This document shows positions 1 through 7,430 of a stretch of 46,007 bases of DNA, in pieces (position 1 is the first letter of the stretch; each line of letters starts with the position of its first letter). Location of the stretch: NCBI GenBank assembly GCA_023381615.1, contig JAMCQL010000002.1:1-46007 (forward strand). The letters are read 5' to 3'. The notes under the pieces were generated by a model, which saw nothing but the letters and a program-made list of their open reading frames with translations, was not told where the DNA came from and did no database searches. The position numbers and the translations under genes were made by a program. This stretch comes from Bacteroidota bacterium (GTDB lineage: Bacteria > Bacteroidota > Ignavibacteria > Kryptoniales > JAKASW01).

Positions 1-1436
1 TGGAGAAGACGAACGAAACACTCCTTGGAATCGAATCGGTACTGAAGAACGATCCGAACATAAAGCGCTACTTCACAACGGTCGGGAAGTCGGAGCGTGC
101 TTTCAGCAACAGAACCGAACCGAATCTCGGGCAAGTTCAGATTGAGATGGTCGATCCTGACAAACGTACTGTCAGTACCGAGAAAGAAATGGAGATCGTG
201 AAGGATGTCGCCTATGAATTCCCTGTTGCCTCGGCGACAACTAATGAAATCGGCATGTTCGGAACTGCCGATCAGGCGCCTATCTATATTGAAGTGCAAG
301 GCGAAGACTTGCAGCAGGTCGTCGCAGCTTCCAACAACATCGCAGACATGATGAAGCGGATACCGGGCATAACCGACGTCAAAACATCATGGCAGACGGC
401 GAATCCGGAATTGAAGGTCATCGTCGATCCGGAGAAGGCGGCATCGTTCGGACTGACCATGGGAGAGGTCGCGCTCGGACTGCAGACGGCGGTTCAAGGA
501 GACGTAGTTACAAAGTACAATGACAACGGGACAGATTATGACGTCAGGCTCCAACTTGCCAGGCGCGACAGAGCGACCGCCTCAGATTTGGAAAACATGA
601 CATTTGTGTCGGGTTCCGGCAAGCAGGTATACCTCAGTCAGATTGCAGACGTGGTTCGCGGGAGCGGACCTACTGAAATTGACCGCAAGGATCGTGAGCG
701 GTTGGTGATCGTTCTTGCAAATCTGACAGGTTCGAGAAGTCTTGGGGATGTTACAAGAGATATCAATCAAGGCATTGCAGGCATTGGATTGCCGCCTTCC
801 GTCAGGGTTTTCCTCGGCGGTGACAACAAAAATATGTCTGATATGTTCCACGACATGATGATCGCTATCGCAATGGCTGTCCTCTTCGTTTACATGATAA
901 TGGTTGCGCTGTTCGAGTCTTATGCCCACCCTTTTACCATAATGTTTTCGCTTCCAATGGCGTTGGTCGGAGGCCTCTTCGCGTTGTTTCTCACCAATCA
1001 AACGCTCAATATGTTTTCAATGATCGGCATCCTGATGTCGATGGGACTTGTCACCAAGAACGCAATCTTGCTCGTCGACTACACGAACACACTGAGGTCG
1101 AGGGGACTTGACGTGATCGATGCGCTCATCAAAGCAGGTGAGACAAGGCTCCGTCCGATTATCATGACGACAGCGACGATGGTATTTGGAATGCTGCCGC
1201 TTGCATTGGGACTTGGCGCCGGAAGTGAAATGCGTCAGAGTATGGCAATAGTGGTGATTGGAGCTTTGATTAGCTCGACATTGCTTACGTTAGTACTAGT
1301 CCCGGTAATGTACACTTATGTTGAAGCCTTCAAAGTGAAATTTCCGGCATTCTTCAGACAACTGAAGTGGCTTGCGGTTTTGAAGGGCAAGCCGCGCCCC
1401 GCTTACGCCGAGTCGTTGACTGACCCGGAGAAATGA
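1..1436 (+). CDS. RND-family efflux transporter permease, C-terminal part (runs off left edge)
   Basis: The reading frame is already open at base 3 with no stop, so this is the 3' part of a longer gene; the Met at 147 is internal. About 478 residues are visible of a family that is usually 1000-1100 residues long. The soluble part matches the second periplasmic porter/docking half of HAE-type RND pumps. After it comes the second membrane bundle, with hydrophobic segments at about 840-1070 and 1170-1320. It includes the TM10-like stretch VTKNAILLVDYTN, characteristic of AcrB/MdtB/CzcA-type proteins. The family uses proton-motive force to export drugs or other amphiphiles through a membrane-fusion protein and an outer-membrane channel, both of which would lie outside this window. 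The tail after the last membrane segment is short and basic. The substrate cannot be told from this part. Confidence 0.93.
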   Translation, partial: EKTNETLLGIESVLKNDPNIKRYFTTVGKSERAFSNRTEPNLGQVQIEMVDPDKRTVSTEKEMEIVKDVAYEFPVASATTNEIGMFGTADQAPIYIEVQGEDLQQVVAASNNIADMMKRIPGITDVKTSWQTANPELKVIVDPEKAASFGLTMGEVALGLQTAVQGDVVTKYNDNGTDYDVRLQLARRDRATASDLENMTFVSGSGKQVYLSQIADVVRGSGPTEIDRKDRERLVIVLANLTGSRSLGDVTRDINQGIAGIGLPPSVRVFLGGDNKNMSDMFHDMMIAIAMAVLFVYMIMVALFESYAHPFTIMFSLPMALVGGLFALFLTNQTLNMFSMIGILMSMGLVTKNAILLVDYTNTLRSRGLDVIDALIKAGETRLRPIIMTTATMVFGMLPLALGLGAGSEMRQSMAIVVIGALISSTLLTLVLVPVMYTYVEAFKVKFPAFFRQLKWLAVLKGKPRPAYAESLTDPEK

Positions 1437-1480
1437 TCAGTACGGAATTGATCGCGATTGCAGTAGCTGCGAGTTAGTTC

Positions 1481-1504
1481 CTGTCCAAGAGGTTCTTTGG
1501 ACAG
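1481..1504. terminator. Perfect 8-bp inverted repeat between convergent genes
   Basis: CTGTCCAA at 1481-1488 and TTGGACAG at 1497-1504 are perfect complements around an 8-nt loop. The hairpin sits between the end of the RND gene (1436) and the stop of the small minus-strand gene (1505), where a bidirectional terminator would be expected. Neither strand has a strong T-run after it, so it may be a weak or factor-assisted terminator, or only an mRNA 3'-end stabiliser. Confidence 0.45.
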
Positions 1505-1651
1505 TTATCCGTAGATATTCTGTTCGTCGTATTCCTGGATGAAAATGCTCTTCCCGCTTTTGCTTGCCCTGCCGTTGAGTATCGTGAACACAAGCACGAT
1601 TGCAGCAATCGGGAGGAAAAGCAATCCAATTACCTTTAATAGCTTGCTCAT
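1505..1651 (-). CDS. Small single-span membrane protein, 48 residues
   Basis: An ATG at 1651 reading leftwards opens a 48-codon frame closed by TAA at 1505-1507. The peptide starts MSKLLKVIGLLFLPIAAIVL: two lysines, then about 20 strongly hydrophobic residues. A small polar tail follows, ending QEYDEQNIYG. That is the layout of a single-pass small membrane protein or an uncleaved signal anchor. Purine-rich AAAAGGTAAGATAAGAA lies just upstream of the start and could serve as ribosome binding site. An 8-bp inverted repeat directly follows the stop. It lies alone and convergent to the RND pump gene, so a role as a small regulator or accessory of that pump is possible but is only inference from position. 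No known family is recognised. Confidence 0.5.
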   Translation of the reverse strand: MSKLLKVIGLLFLPIAAIVLVFTILNGRASKSGKSIFIQEYDEQNIYG

Positions 1652-1958
1652 TTCTTATCTTACCTTTTATCTAAAATATCCACTGAAACAGCCATTCGGA
1701 AAAGTGAAGTCTCTTTGAGCCCGATAATACTAAACATATACTTTGTTCTTTTGCTTTACTTTTTCCATGGTAAATTTATTATCAAATTTTTGCTGAATCA
1801 AGGTTTTGCGGAGCGCCATCCGTTTTCTTTTTGTGAATGTGTCGAGGCGCACATCATGGCTGAATAACTTCAAAATGCGAGGCCGGTTTTATTTTAGTCC
1901 CTTTCGTTGCATTTTTGCCCCCGTGAAGGTATTTTTTGTAAAAACTATTGGTCCCAAG
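1652..1958 (+). other. AT-rich divergent intergenic region ahead of the glycan operon
   Basis: This 307-bp stretch separates the small minus-strand gene from the first glycosyltransferase and should hold both promoters. It contains T-rich runs around 1738-1800, but no promoter can be assigned with confidence. The frame of the next gene stays open back to 1806. The extra 51 residues this would add are basic and unlike the family's N-terminus, so most of this stretch is treated as untranslated. Confidence 0.4.
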
Positions 1959-2957
1959 ATGAGCGATAACTATCAAAAGACAAGTGAAGAACAGAATCAA
2001 AGGCAGTTTCGAGACCGGCCCCAGAAGGGAATAGACATTTCAGTTGTAATCCCGCTTTACAATGAAGAACAGTCGCTCATGCCGCTGTCGCTGTCTCTTC
2101 GAGATGTCCTCGACAGAATGAATGTTACTTATGAGGTTATTTTTGTCGATGACGGCTCGACCGATAATTCTCTGAAGCTGCTTAGAGAAATCCATCGGAA
2201 AAATAGGAGATACAAGTTCATAAGTTTCCGAAAAAACTATGGTAAATCAGCCGCGCTCTCAGTGGGATTTCAGCATGCGGTGGGCCGCGTGATTGTTACA
2301 ATGGATGCCGATTTGCAGGATGATCCGAATGAGATACCGAGATTGGTCGAGAAGTTAGAAGCAGGCTACGATCTTGTTAATGGCTGGAAGAAAAAAAGAC
2401 ACGATCCGATCACGAAGACAATTCCGTCCAAACTTTTCAATTTTACAACCTCCGCTATGACAGGAATAAAACTCCGTGATTTTAACTCAGGCTTGAAAGC
2501 TTACAGGCGCGAGGTCGTCCAGGACATAAAGGTCTTCGGAGAGATGCATCGCTTCTTGCCGGTGCTTGCACATTGGGCAGGTTACAAAGTGGCGGAGATT
2601 CCGGTCGTCCATCACCCGCGCAAGTATGGCAAAACGAAATTCGGTGTAAGCCGATTCTTGCATGGCTTTCTAGATCTTGTTACAATTCTTTTTACGACAC
2701 GCTACAGTAAGCGTCCTCTCCACTTCTTTGGAGTGATCGGCCTTTTGACTTTCCTCTTTGGTTTTGCAATTGATCTTGAGCTTGCAATCGAGTGGATGAT
2801 TGGGAAGACTTCGATCAGCAATCGTCCGCTTTTCACGGTGGGTGTGCTTCTGATTATTGTTGGTGTTCAGTTTGTGTCGATCGGATTGCTCGGCGAAATG
2901 ATTACCCGTACAAATACGGCTGAAGAATACGTAATCAAGGAAAAAGTTTTCAACTGA
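1959..2957 (+). CDS. Glycosyltransferase family 2, DPM1/GtrB-like, membrane-anchored
   Basis: From ATG 1959 the product is 332 residues and begins with a short polar segment leading directly into the GT2 core (ISVVIPLYNEEQSL). Hallmarks are the nucleotide-sugar site DDGSTDNS, the segment FRKNYGKSAALSVGF and the metal-binding MDADLQDDP. Two hydrophobic spans near the C-terminus (around FFGVIGLLTFLFGF and VGVLLIIVGVQFVSIGLL) match the anchor of GtrB/ArnC/DPM1-like enzymes. These move a sugar from a nucleotide donor to polyprenyl phosphate on the cytoplasmic face. The frame is open further upstream to 1806, but 1959 was chosen because the GT2 domain starts soon after it. It heads a six-gene glycan operon, with the next start only 4 nt after its stop. 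The sugar it uses is unknown. Confidence 0.88.
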   Translation: MSDNYQKTSEEQNQRQFRDRPQKGIDISVVIPLYNEEQSLMPLSLSLRDVLDRMNVTYEVIFVDDGSTDNSLKLLREIHRKNRRYKFISFRKNYGKSAALSVGFQHAVGRVIVTMDADLQDDPNEIPRLVEKLEAGYDLVNGWKKKRHDPITKTIPSKLFNFTTSAMTGIKLRDFNSGLKAYRREVVQDIKVFGEMHRFLPVLAHWAGYKVAEIPVVHHPRKYGKTKFGVSRFLHGFLDLVTILFTTRYSKRPLHFFGVIGLLTFLFGFAIDLELAIEWMIGKTSISNRPLFTVGVLLIIVGVQFVSIGLLGEMITRTNTAEEYVIKEKVFN

Positions 2958-2961
2958 CGTA

Positions 2962-4074
2962 ATGTCCCAAAATCAGAATTTGATTGTAAAGACCGATTGC
3001 CGGTATTATCGCGGGTATATTCCATGCAAGCCGCACAAGCTCCACGGCGTTCACTGTTCCGACTGCAATTATTACGAACTGGTGCGCGAACGTTTTTTGA
3101 TAATTAAGTTGGGAGCCATCGGTGACGTAATTCGTACAACGCCATTGCTCAGAAAAATTAAGGCGCTGTATCCGCAAGCCGAGATATGGTGGCTCACCCA
3201 CACACCGGAGTTTTTGCCAGATGAAGTGGATCGTAAACTGAAATTTGATCTTTCATCAACACTTCAGATCGAAGAGACTGAGTTCGATTATTTATTTAGT
3301 TTGGATAAGGACTACGAGGCGGCAGCTCTTGCGAATCGCGTTCAAGCGAGGATCAAGCGCGGTTTCCTGCTTCGGGATGGGAAAACAATTCCAGCAGATG
3401 ATCTCGCTTACCAGAAATATCTTACCGGCATTTTCGATGATGTCAATAAGGCAAATACGAAAAGCTATCTCGAAGAGATTTTTGAGATATGCGGGTTTGC
3501 ATTCGGCGGCGAGAAATATTTGCTGTCGAACTTCGAGTCCGACAGTTACAAATGGAATTTAAATTTGCCGCGGCCCTTAATCGGACTCAACACTGGCTGC
3601 GGCGGCAGATGGACGAGCCGCCTTTGGAGTGAAGAAAACTGGTCGAATGTCGCTAAAAGCTTGATTTCCAAAGGATTTGGGGTGCTTTTGCTTGGCGGCG
3701 AACAGGAAGATGCACGCAATAGAAACATAGCAGCGAAGAGCGGAGCGAAATACCCGGGCTATTTTTCGCTAAGGCAGTTCGTCAATCTAGTCGACCAAGT
3801 GGATCTTGTTGTTACCGGCGTAACTATGGGAATGCACATCACAATAGGATTGAACAAGAAAATTGTGCTGCTCAATAACATCTTCAACAGAAACGAGTTC
3901 GAATTGTACGGGCTTGGAAAAATTGTTGAGCCTGATAAAGAATGCAAATGTTTCTTCATGCCCAAGTGTGTTAACACAGAATATTTCTGTCTCGATCACC
4001 TTTCATCTGGAAAGGTCTTGAACGCCGTGTCAGAAGTGCTGGAGCTTCCAACTGCGGTAGCCGCCGCGAGATGA
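2962..4074 (+). CDS. Glycosyltransferase family 9 (heptosyltransferase-like) with Cys-rich ends
   Basis: The segment FLIIKLGAIGDVIRTTPLLR at about residues 45-64 is the classic N-terminal signature of ADP-heptose:LPS heptosyltransferases (GT9, WaaC/WaaF type). LNTGCGGRWTSRLW and LLLGGEQEDARNR fit the C-terminal donor-binding half. It is 370 residues long, normal for the family. Unusual are a cysteine cluster before the fold (C13, C22, C32, C35, the last two as CSDC) and another near the C-terminus (C328, C330, C336, C343), suggesting a structural metal site. The enzyme should add a heptose or related sugar to a lipid-linked core glycan at the inner membrane. Its stop overlaps the next start by 4 bp (ATGA), so the two are probably coupled. 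The exact sugar and acceptor are not readable. Confidence 0.88.
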   Translation: MSQNQNLIVKTDCRYYRGYIPCKPHKLHGVHCSDCNYYELVRERFLIIKLGAIGDVIRTTPLLRKIKALYPQAEIWWLTHTPEFLPDEVDRKLKFDLSSTLQIEETEFDYLFSLDKDYEAAALANRVQARIKRGFLLRDGKTIPADDLAYQKYLTGIFDDVNKANTKSYLEEIFEICGFAFGGEKYLLSNFESDSYKWNLNLPRPLIGLNTGCGGRWTSRLWSEENWSNVAKSLISKGFGVLLLGGEQEDARNRNIAAKSGAKYPGYFSLRQFVNLVDQVDLVVTGVTMGMHITIGLNKKIVLLNNIFNRNEFELYGLGKIVEPDKECKCFFMPKCVNTEYFCLDHLSSGKVLNAVSEVLELPTAVAAAR

Positions 4075-5201
4075 AAGTAGTAATCATAAGCACAGCTTAT
4101 CCGCTGCGCGGCGGCATTGCCCATTACGTTTCCCTTTTGTACAAACATTTATCGGGACGGCACGAAGTTTCTGTAATCACCTTCAAAAGGCAGTATCCGA
4201 AAATTCTTTTTCCAGGAAAATCTCAGGAAGAAAAGGGCGATGCTTCTTTTCAATTGCCAAGTATTCAGGTCATTGATACTTTGAACCCAATAACATGGTA
4301 CAAAGCAGGGAAGATCGCGGCGGATCACAAACCGGATTTGATCATCTTCAAATATTGGATGCCTTTTTTTGCTCCTGCGTTTGGAATTGCGGCGCGAGTC
4401 GCGAAAAGGAAATCAGGCTGCAAAGTCCTCTTTATCTGCGACAACGTACTGCCACATGAGCGCATGCCGCTCGATAAAATGCTTACCACGTGGCTCTTTA
4501 AATCTGGTGACTATTTTGTCGTCCAATCAAAATCGGTGGAGAATGATTTGCTTTCAGTCGTCGATAAACCGAAATACAAATTTGTTCCGCATCCGGTGTA
4601 CGAGATATTCGGAAAGACTATTAAGAAGTCAGAAGCAAGAAGCAAGATTGGAATTCGTGAGAATGAAAACGTTGCTCTTTTTTTCGGATACATCCGTAAG
4701 TACAAGGGACTTCATGTCTTGCTAGATGCGATGAAAGAGGCGCTGACTAAGATCAAGCTGAAGCTTCTTGTAGTGGGTGAGTTTTACGACGACGAAGAAA
4801 GTTATCGCCATCAGATGGAGAAGCTTGAATTGGGGGATAATGTAAAAGTGGTCGGCGATTATGTTCCCAACGACGAAGTCGCAACTTATTTCTCTGCGGC
4901 AGACGTGGTTGTTTTACCATATATCGACGCTACACAAAGTGGCATTGCTCAAATAGCTTATAATTTCAACAAGCCGGTCATCACGACAAATGTCGGTGGT
5001 CTTGCGGAGATTGTGATAGACGGCAAAACCGGACTTGTTGTTAAGCCGAATTCGTCGGAGGAGTTATCGGGCGCAATCGTAAAAATTTTCTCTGAGCATT
5101 TGTCAGAAAAATTCGCGGGAGCAGTTTCCGAACAGAAGAAACTCTATTCCTGGGACAATCTTATAAACGCGATTGAGGAGTTAGCAAAGACTGGCGCATG
5201 A
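4071..5201 (+). CDS. Glycosyltransferase family 4 (GT-B fold)
   Basis: 376 residues with a two-domain GT-B layout. The N-terminus MKVVIISTAYPLRGGIAHYV has the glycine-rich acceptor-side loop. The C-terminal half has ALFFGYIRKYKGLHVLLDA and LLVVGEFYDDEE. It also has the donor-site segment YFSAADVVVLPYIDATQSG, followed by IVIDGKTGLVVKPN, all typical of GT4 retaining transferases. It would use a nucleotide sugar in the cytoplasm to extend a lipid-linked glycan. Its start lies inside the stop of the GT9 gene (ATGA) and its own stop overlaps the next start the same way. The specific sugar is unknown. Confidence 0.88.
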   Translation: MKVVIISTAYPLRGGIAHYVSLLYKHLSGRHEVSVITFKRQYPKILFPGKSQEEKGDASFQLPSIQVIDTLNPITWYKAGKIAADHKPDLIIFKYWMPFFAPAFGIAARVAKRKSGCKVLFICDNVLPHERMPLDKMLTTWLFKSGDYFVVQSKSVENDLLSVVDKPKYKFVPHPVYEIFGKTIKKSEARSKIGIRENENVALFFGYIRKYKGLHVLLDAMKEALTKIKLKLLVVGEFYDDEESYRHQMEKLELGDNVKVVGDYVPNDEVATYFSAADVVVLPYIDATQSGIAQIAYNFNKPVITTNVGGLAEIVIDGKTGLVVKPNSSEELSGAIVKIFSEHLSEKFAGAVSEQKKLYSWDNLINAIEELAKTGA

Positions 5202-6004
5202 GATACGAGCCGATAAAAGATAAGATGAGTTTGATAATTGGGGACAGCGCCGTTATGCGGCGCTTGTTGTATACTATCCTTGGAATAATTTTCCTGCGTG
5301 AGTGGCATGTGAAACGCGGACTCAGAAGAATTTTTCGCGACAAAAAGACAAAAGACGTTTTGGACGCCGGCAGCGGCTTCGGACAATATTCATACTACGT
5401 CGCGAAAAAAATGCGAGGCAATGTCGTCGGAGTGGACATTAACCGTGCTGAAGTCGAAAAATGCAGCAAATTCGCGGAAAACTTGGGCTTGAAGAATTTG
5501 GCATTTAGTTATGCAAATCTGGAAAAGCTGAGTGGTGACAAGAAATTCGATCTGATCATGTCGGTCGATGTCATGGAGCATATAAGAGATGACATGGCTG
5601 TCTTCAGGAATTTTTACAGCTCCTTGCGCAACGGCGGCAAAGTCTTGATCTCAACGCCGAGCAATTTCGGCGGATCGGACGTTTATAATGATGGGGAACA
5701 TTCTTTCATCGAGGAACACTTCAGAGAAGGATATTCTGCCGAAGAGATTACGTCAAAACTTAAATCGGCGGACTTGCAGGTTGAAAATATTCAGTACACC
5801 TACGGAAAAATTGCAGGTTGGTATTGGAATTTAGCTGTGAAAGTTCCGGTGAAATTGCTGAACAGAAGTTTCGCCTTGATTGCGCTTTTGCCGTTTTACT
5901 ATCTGATAGCATTTCCGTTGTCTCTCATTTTTATGTCGTGTGACTATTTCTTTCCTCCGAAGCGCGGAAGCGGGCTTCTGGTGATTGCCAGGAAAAGCGA
6001 GTAG
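5198..6004 (+). CDS. Class I SAM-dependent methyltransferase with C-terminal hydrophobic segment
   Basis: 268 residues. The SAM-binding motif I is VLDAGSGFGQYSYYVAKK, followed by the acidic end of strand 2 (VVGVDINRAEV), FDLIMSVDVMEHI and GGKVLISTPSNFGG. These are the successive motifs of the methyltransferase-11/UbiE-like Rossmann fold. A hydrophobic stretch near residues 223-250 (ALIALLPFYYLIAFPLSLIFM) suggests membrane association, as in methyltransferases that modify lipid-linked glycans. Its ATG overlaps the preceding GT4 stop by 4 bp, and another GT4 follows after 76 nt. A sugar or glycan-cap methylation role is inferred from this setting only. Confidence 0.85.
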   Translation: MRYEPIKDKMSLIIGDSAVMRRLLYTILGIIFLREWHVKRGLRRIFRDKKTKDVLDAGSGFGQYSYYVAKKMRGNVVGVDINRAEVEKCSKFAENLGLKNLAFSYANLEKLSGDKKFDLIMSVDVMEHIRDDMAVFRNFYSSLRNGGKVLISTPSNFGGSDVYNDGEHSFIEEHFREGYSAEEITSKLKSADLQVENIQYTYGKIAGWYWNLAVKVPVKLLNRSFALIALLPFYYLIAFPLSLIFMSCDYFFPPKRGSGLLVIARKSE

Positions 6005-6080
6005 CAGGAAAGTTTGTCTGCCGGGACTGCGCAGCATTCGGGCGTTTTTGTTTTTTGAGTAATTGACACTTTTAGGCTCA

Positions 6081-7430
6081 ATGAGAAAAGTTTTAATCAT
6101 AACATATTACTTCCCCCCATCCGGTGGGCCGGGTGTCCAGCGCGTGCTGAAGTTCGTCAAATACTTGCCACAGTTTGGTTTCGAGCCTGTCGTATTGACT
6201 GTGATGAACGGCGATTTCCCGGCTGTCGACAAATCTCTCTTGAAGGCAGTTCCGCGAGATGTCAAAGTTGTCAGGACAAAAATTTTTGAGCCTTACGATA
6301 TCTACCGCAAGCTGACAGGAAAGAAAGCCGGAGCAGCCGTGGATGTGGAAAATATTCCATCGGGGAGAAAGAAAGGCCTCGCGGAAGGCATCGCCGAATT
6401 TATTCGGTCAACTTTTTTCATTCCCGATGCTCGGATAGGATGGCTGCCGTACGCCGTATCGGAAGCCGCGAAAATTATTGAAAGCGAGAAGATTGACGTT
6501 TTGTATTCCAGTTCTCCTCCGTACACAACGGCTGTCATTGCAAAGAGACTTAAACGCAAGACAGGAATACCGTGGGTGATGGGATTGCGTGATCCATGGA
6601 CTGGTTTCATCTCGGCGCCGCAGAGGTGGTTTCTTCCGGCAGCAATTGACAAACGCATGGAAAGAAGCTCTGTCGATCATGCCGATGCGGTTGAAGTTGC
6701 TTGGGAAGGGATCGGAAAGGATTTGAAACAAAAATATTCCGAGCTTGATCCTTCCAAGATTTTTTACATACCGAACGGTTATGATTCGGAAGATTATCCG
6801 GATGTAGCAGCGGTGAGAAACGAAAAGTTTACAATAGCTTACACAGGTTCTCTCTATGGCAGGAGGAACCCGCGCACTTTGCTCGACGCGGTAAAAGCGT
6901 TGAGGAATGATCGTGAAATTTCTCCCGAAAAGTTCAGGATCGTTTTTGCCGGCAGGTTTGGCTCCGAGGTGAGAGAGATGTTCGCTGAGCCTGAGTTGCG
7001 CGGCATGATCGATGTTAAAGAATATCTTCCGCATGAGGAGAGCATAAAGTTGCTCCTGCAATCCGACCTTCTTGTTCTTATCGTAGATGAATCTGAGCTC
7101 AGCGCTGAGATTGTTCCTGGAAAAGTGTTTGAATATATTGGTGGCAGGAAACCGATTATTGCTTTTGCTCCGGAAGGTGCCGCGGCCCAAATTATCCGGG
7201 AAACGGGAAGCGGTGTTGTGGTTCGCTCAAGTGACGTCTCAGGCGCAAAGTCTGCAATTCTGTCGTTCTACAGGGAATTTACGGGCAAGGAAAGGTCTTC
7301 TGGAAAAGTAAGCAGCCTCTTTGCACCGAAAGAGGAAGTTATAAAAGAGTTTGAAAGAAGAGAAGCAACGAAAAAACTATCGTCCCTTTTTACAAAAATC
7401 GTAGAGAGAAAAAATGAGCAAGCAGCCTAA
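6081..7430 (+). CDS. Glycosyltransferase family 4-like, GT-B fold
   Basis: From ATG 6081 the product is 449 residues and opens MRKVLIITYYFPPSGGPGVQ, the usual start of this GT4 subgroup; the frame also allows a start at 6063. Further signs are VLYSSSPPYTTAVIAKRLKR and WVMGLRDPWTG in the N-terminal half, and FTIAYTGSLYGRRNP as the start of the donor domain. AEIVPGKVFEYIGGRKPIIA is the acidic donor-site region. The family transfers sugars in cell-surface polysaccharide synthesis. The last 17 bp overlap the start of the YfhO-like gene. No sugar specificity can be given. Confidence 0.86.
   Translation: MRKVLIITYYFPPSGGPGVQRVLKFVKYLPQFGFEPVVLTVMNGDFPAVDKSLLKAVPRDVKVVRTKIFEPYDIYRKLTGKKAGAAVDVENIPSGRKKGLAEGIAEFIRSTFFIPDARIGWLPYAVSEAAKIIESEKIDVLYSSSPPYTTAVIAKRLKRKTGIPWVMGLRDPWTGFISAPQRWFLPAAIDKRMERSSVDHADAVEVAWEGIGKDLKQKYSELDPSKIFYIPNGYDSEDYPDVAAVRNEKFTIAYTGSLYGRRNPRTLLDAVKALRNDREISPEKFRIVFAGRFGSEVREMFAEPELRGMIDVKEYLPHEESIKLLLQSDLLVLIVDESELSAEIVPGKVFEYIGGRKPIIAFAPEGAAAQIIRETGSGVVVRSSDVSGAKSAILSFYREFTGKERSSGKVSSLFAPKEEVIKEFERREATKKLSSLFTKIVERKNEQAA

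Noticed and set aside
1806-1958. Longer N-terminus for the GT2 protein
   Set aside because: The 51 extra residues are basic and not typical of the family; ATG 1959 leads properly into the domain.
6408-7190. A 260-codon minus-strand open frame
   Set aside because: It lies wholly inside the GT4 gene on the other strand, shows no family features, and is explained as an antisense shadow.
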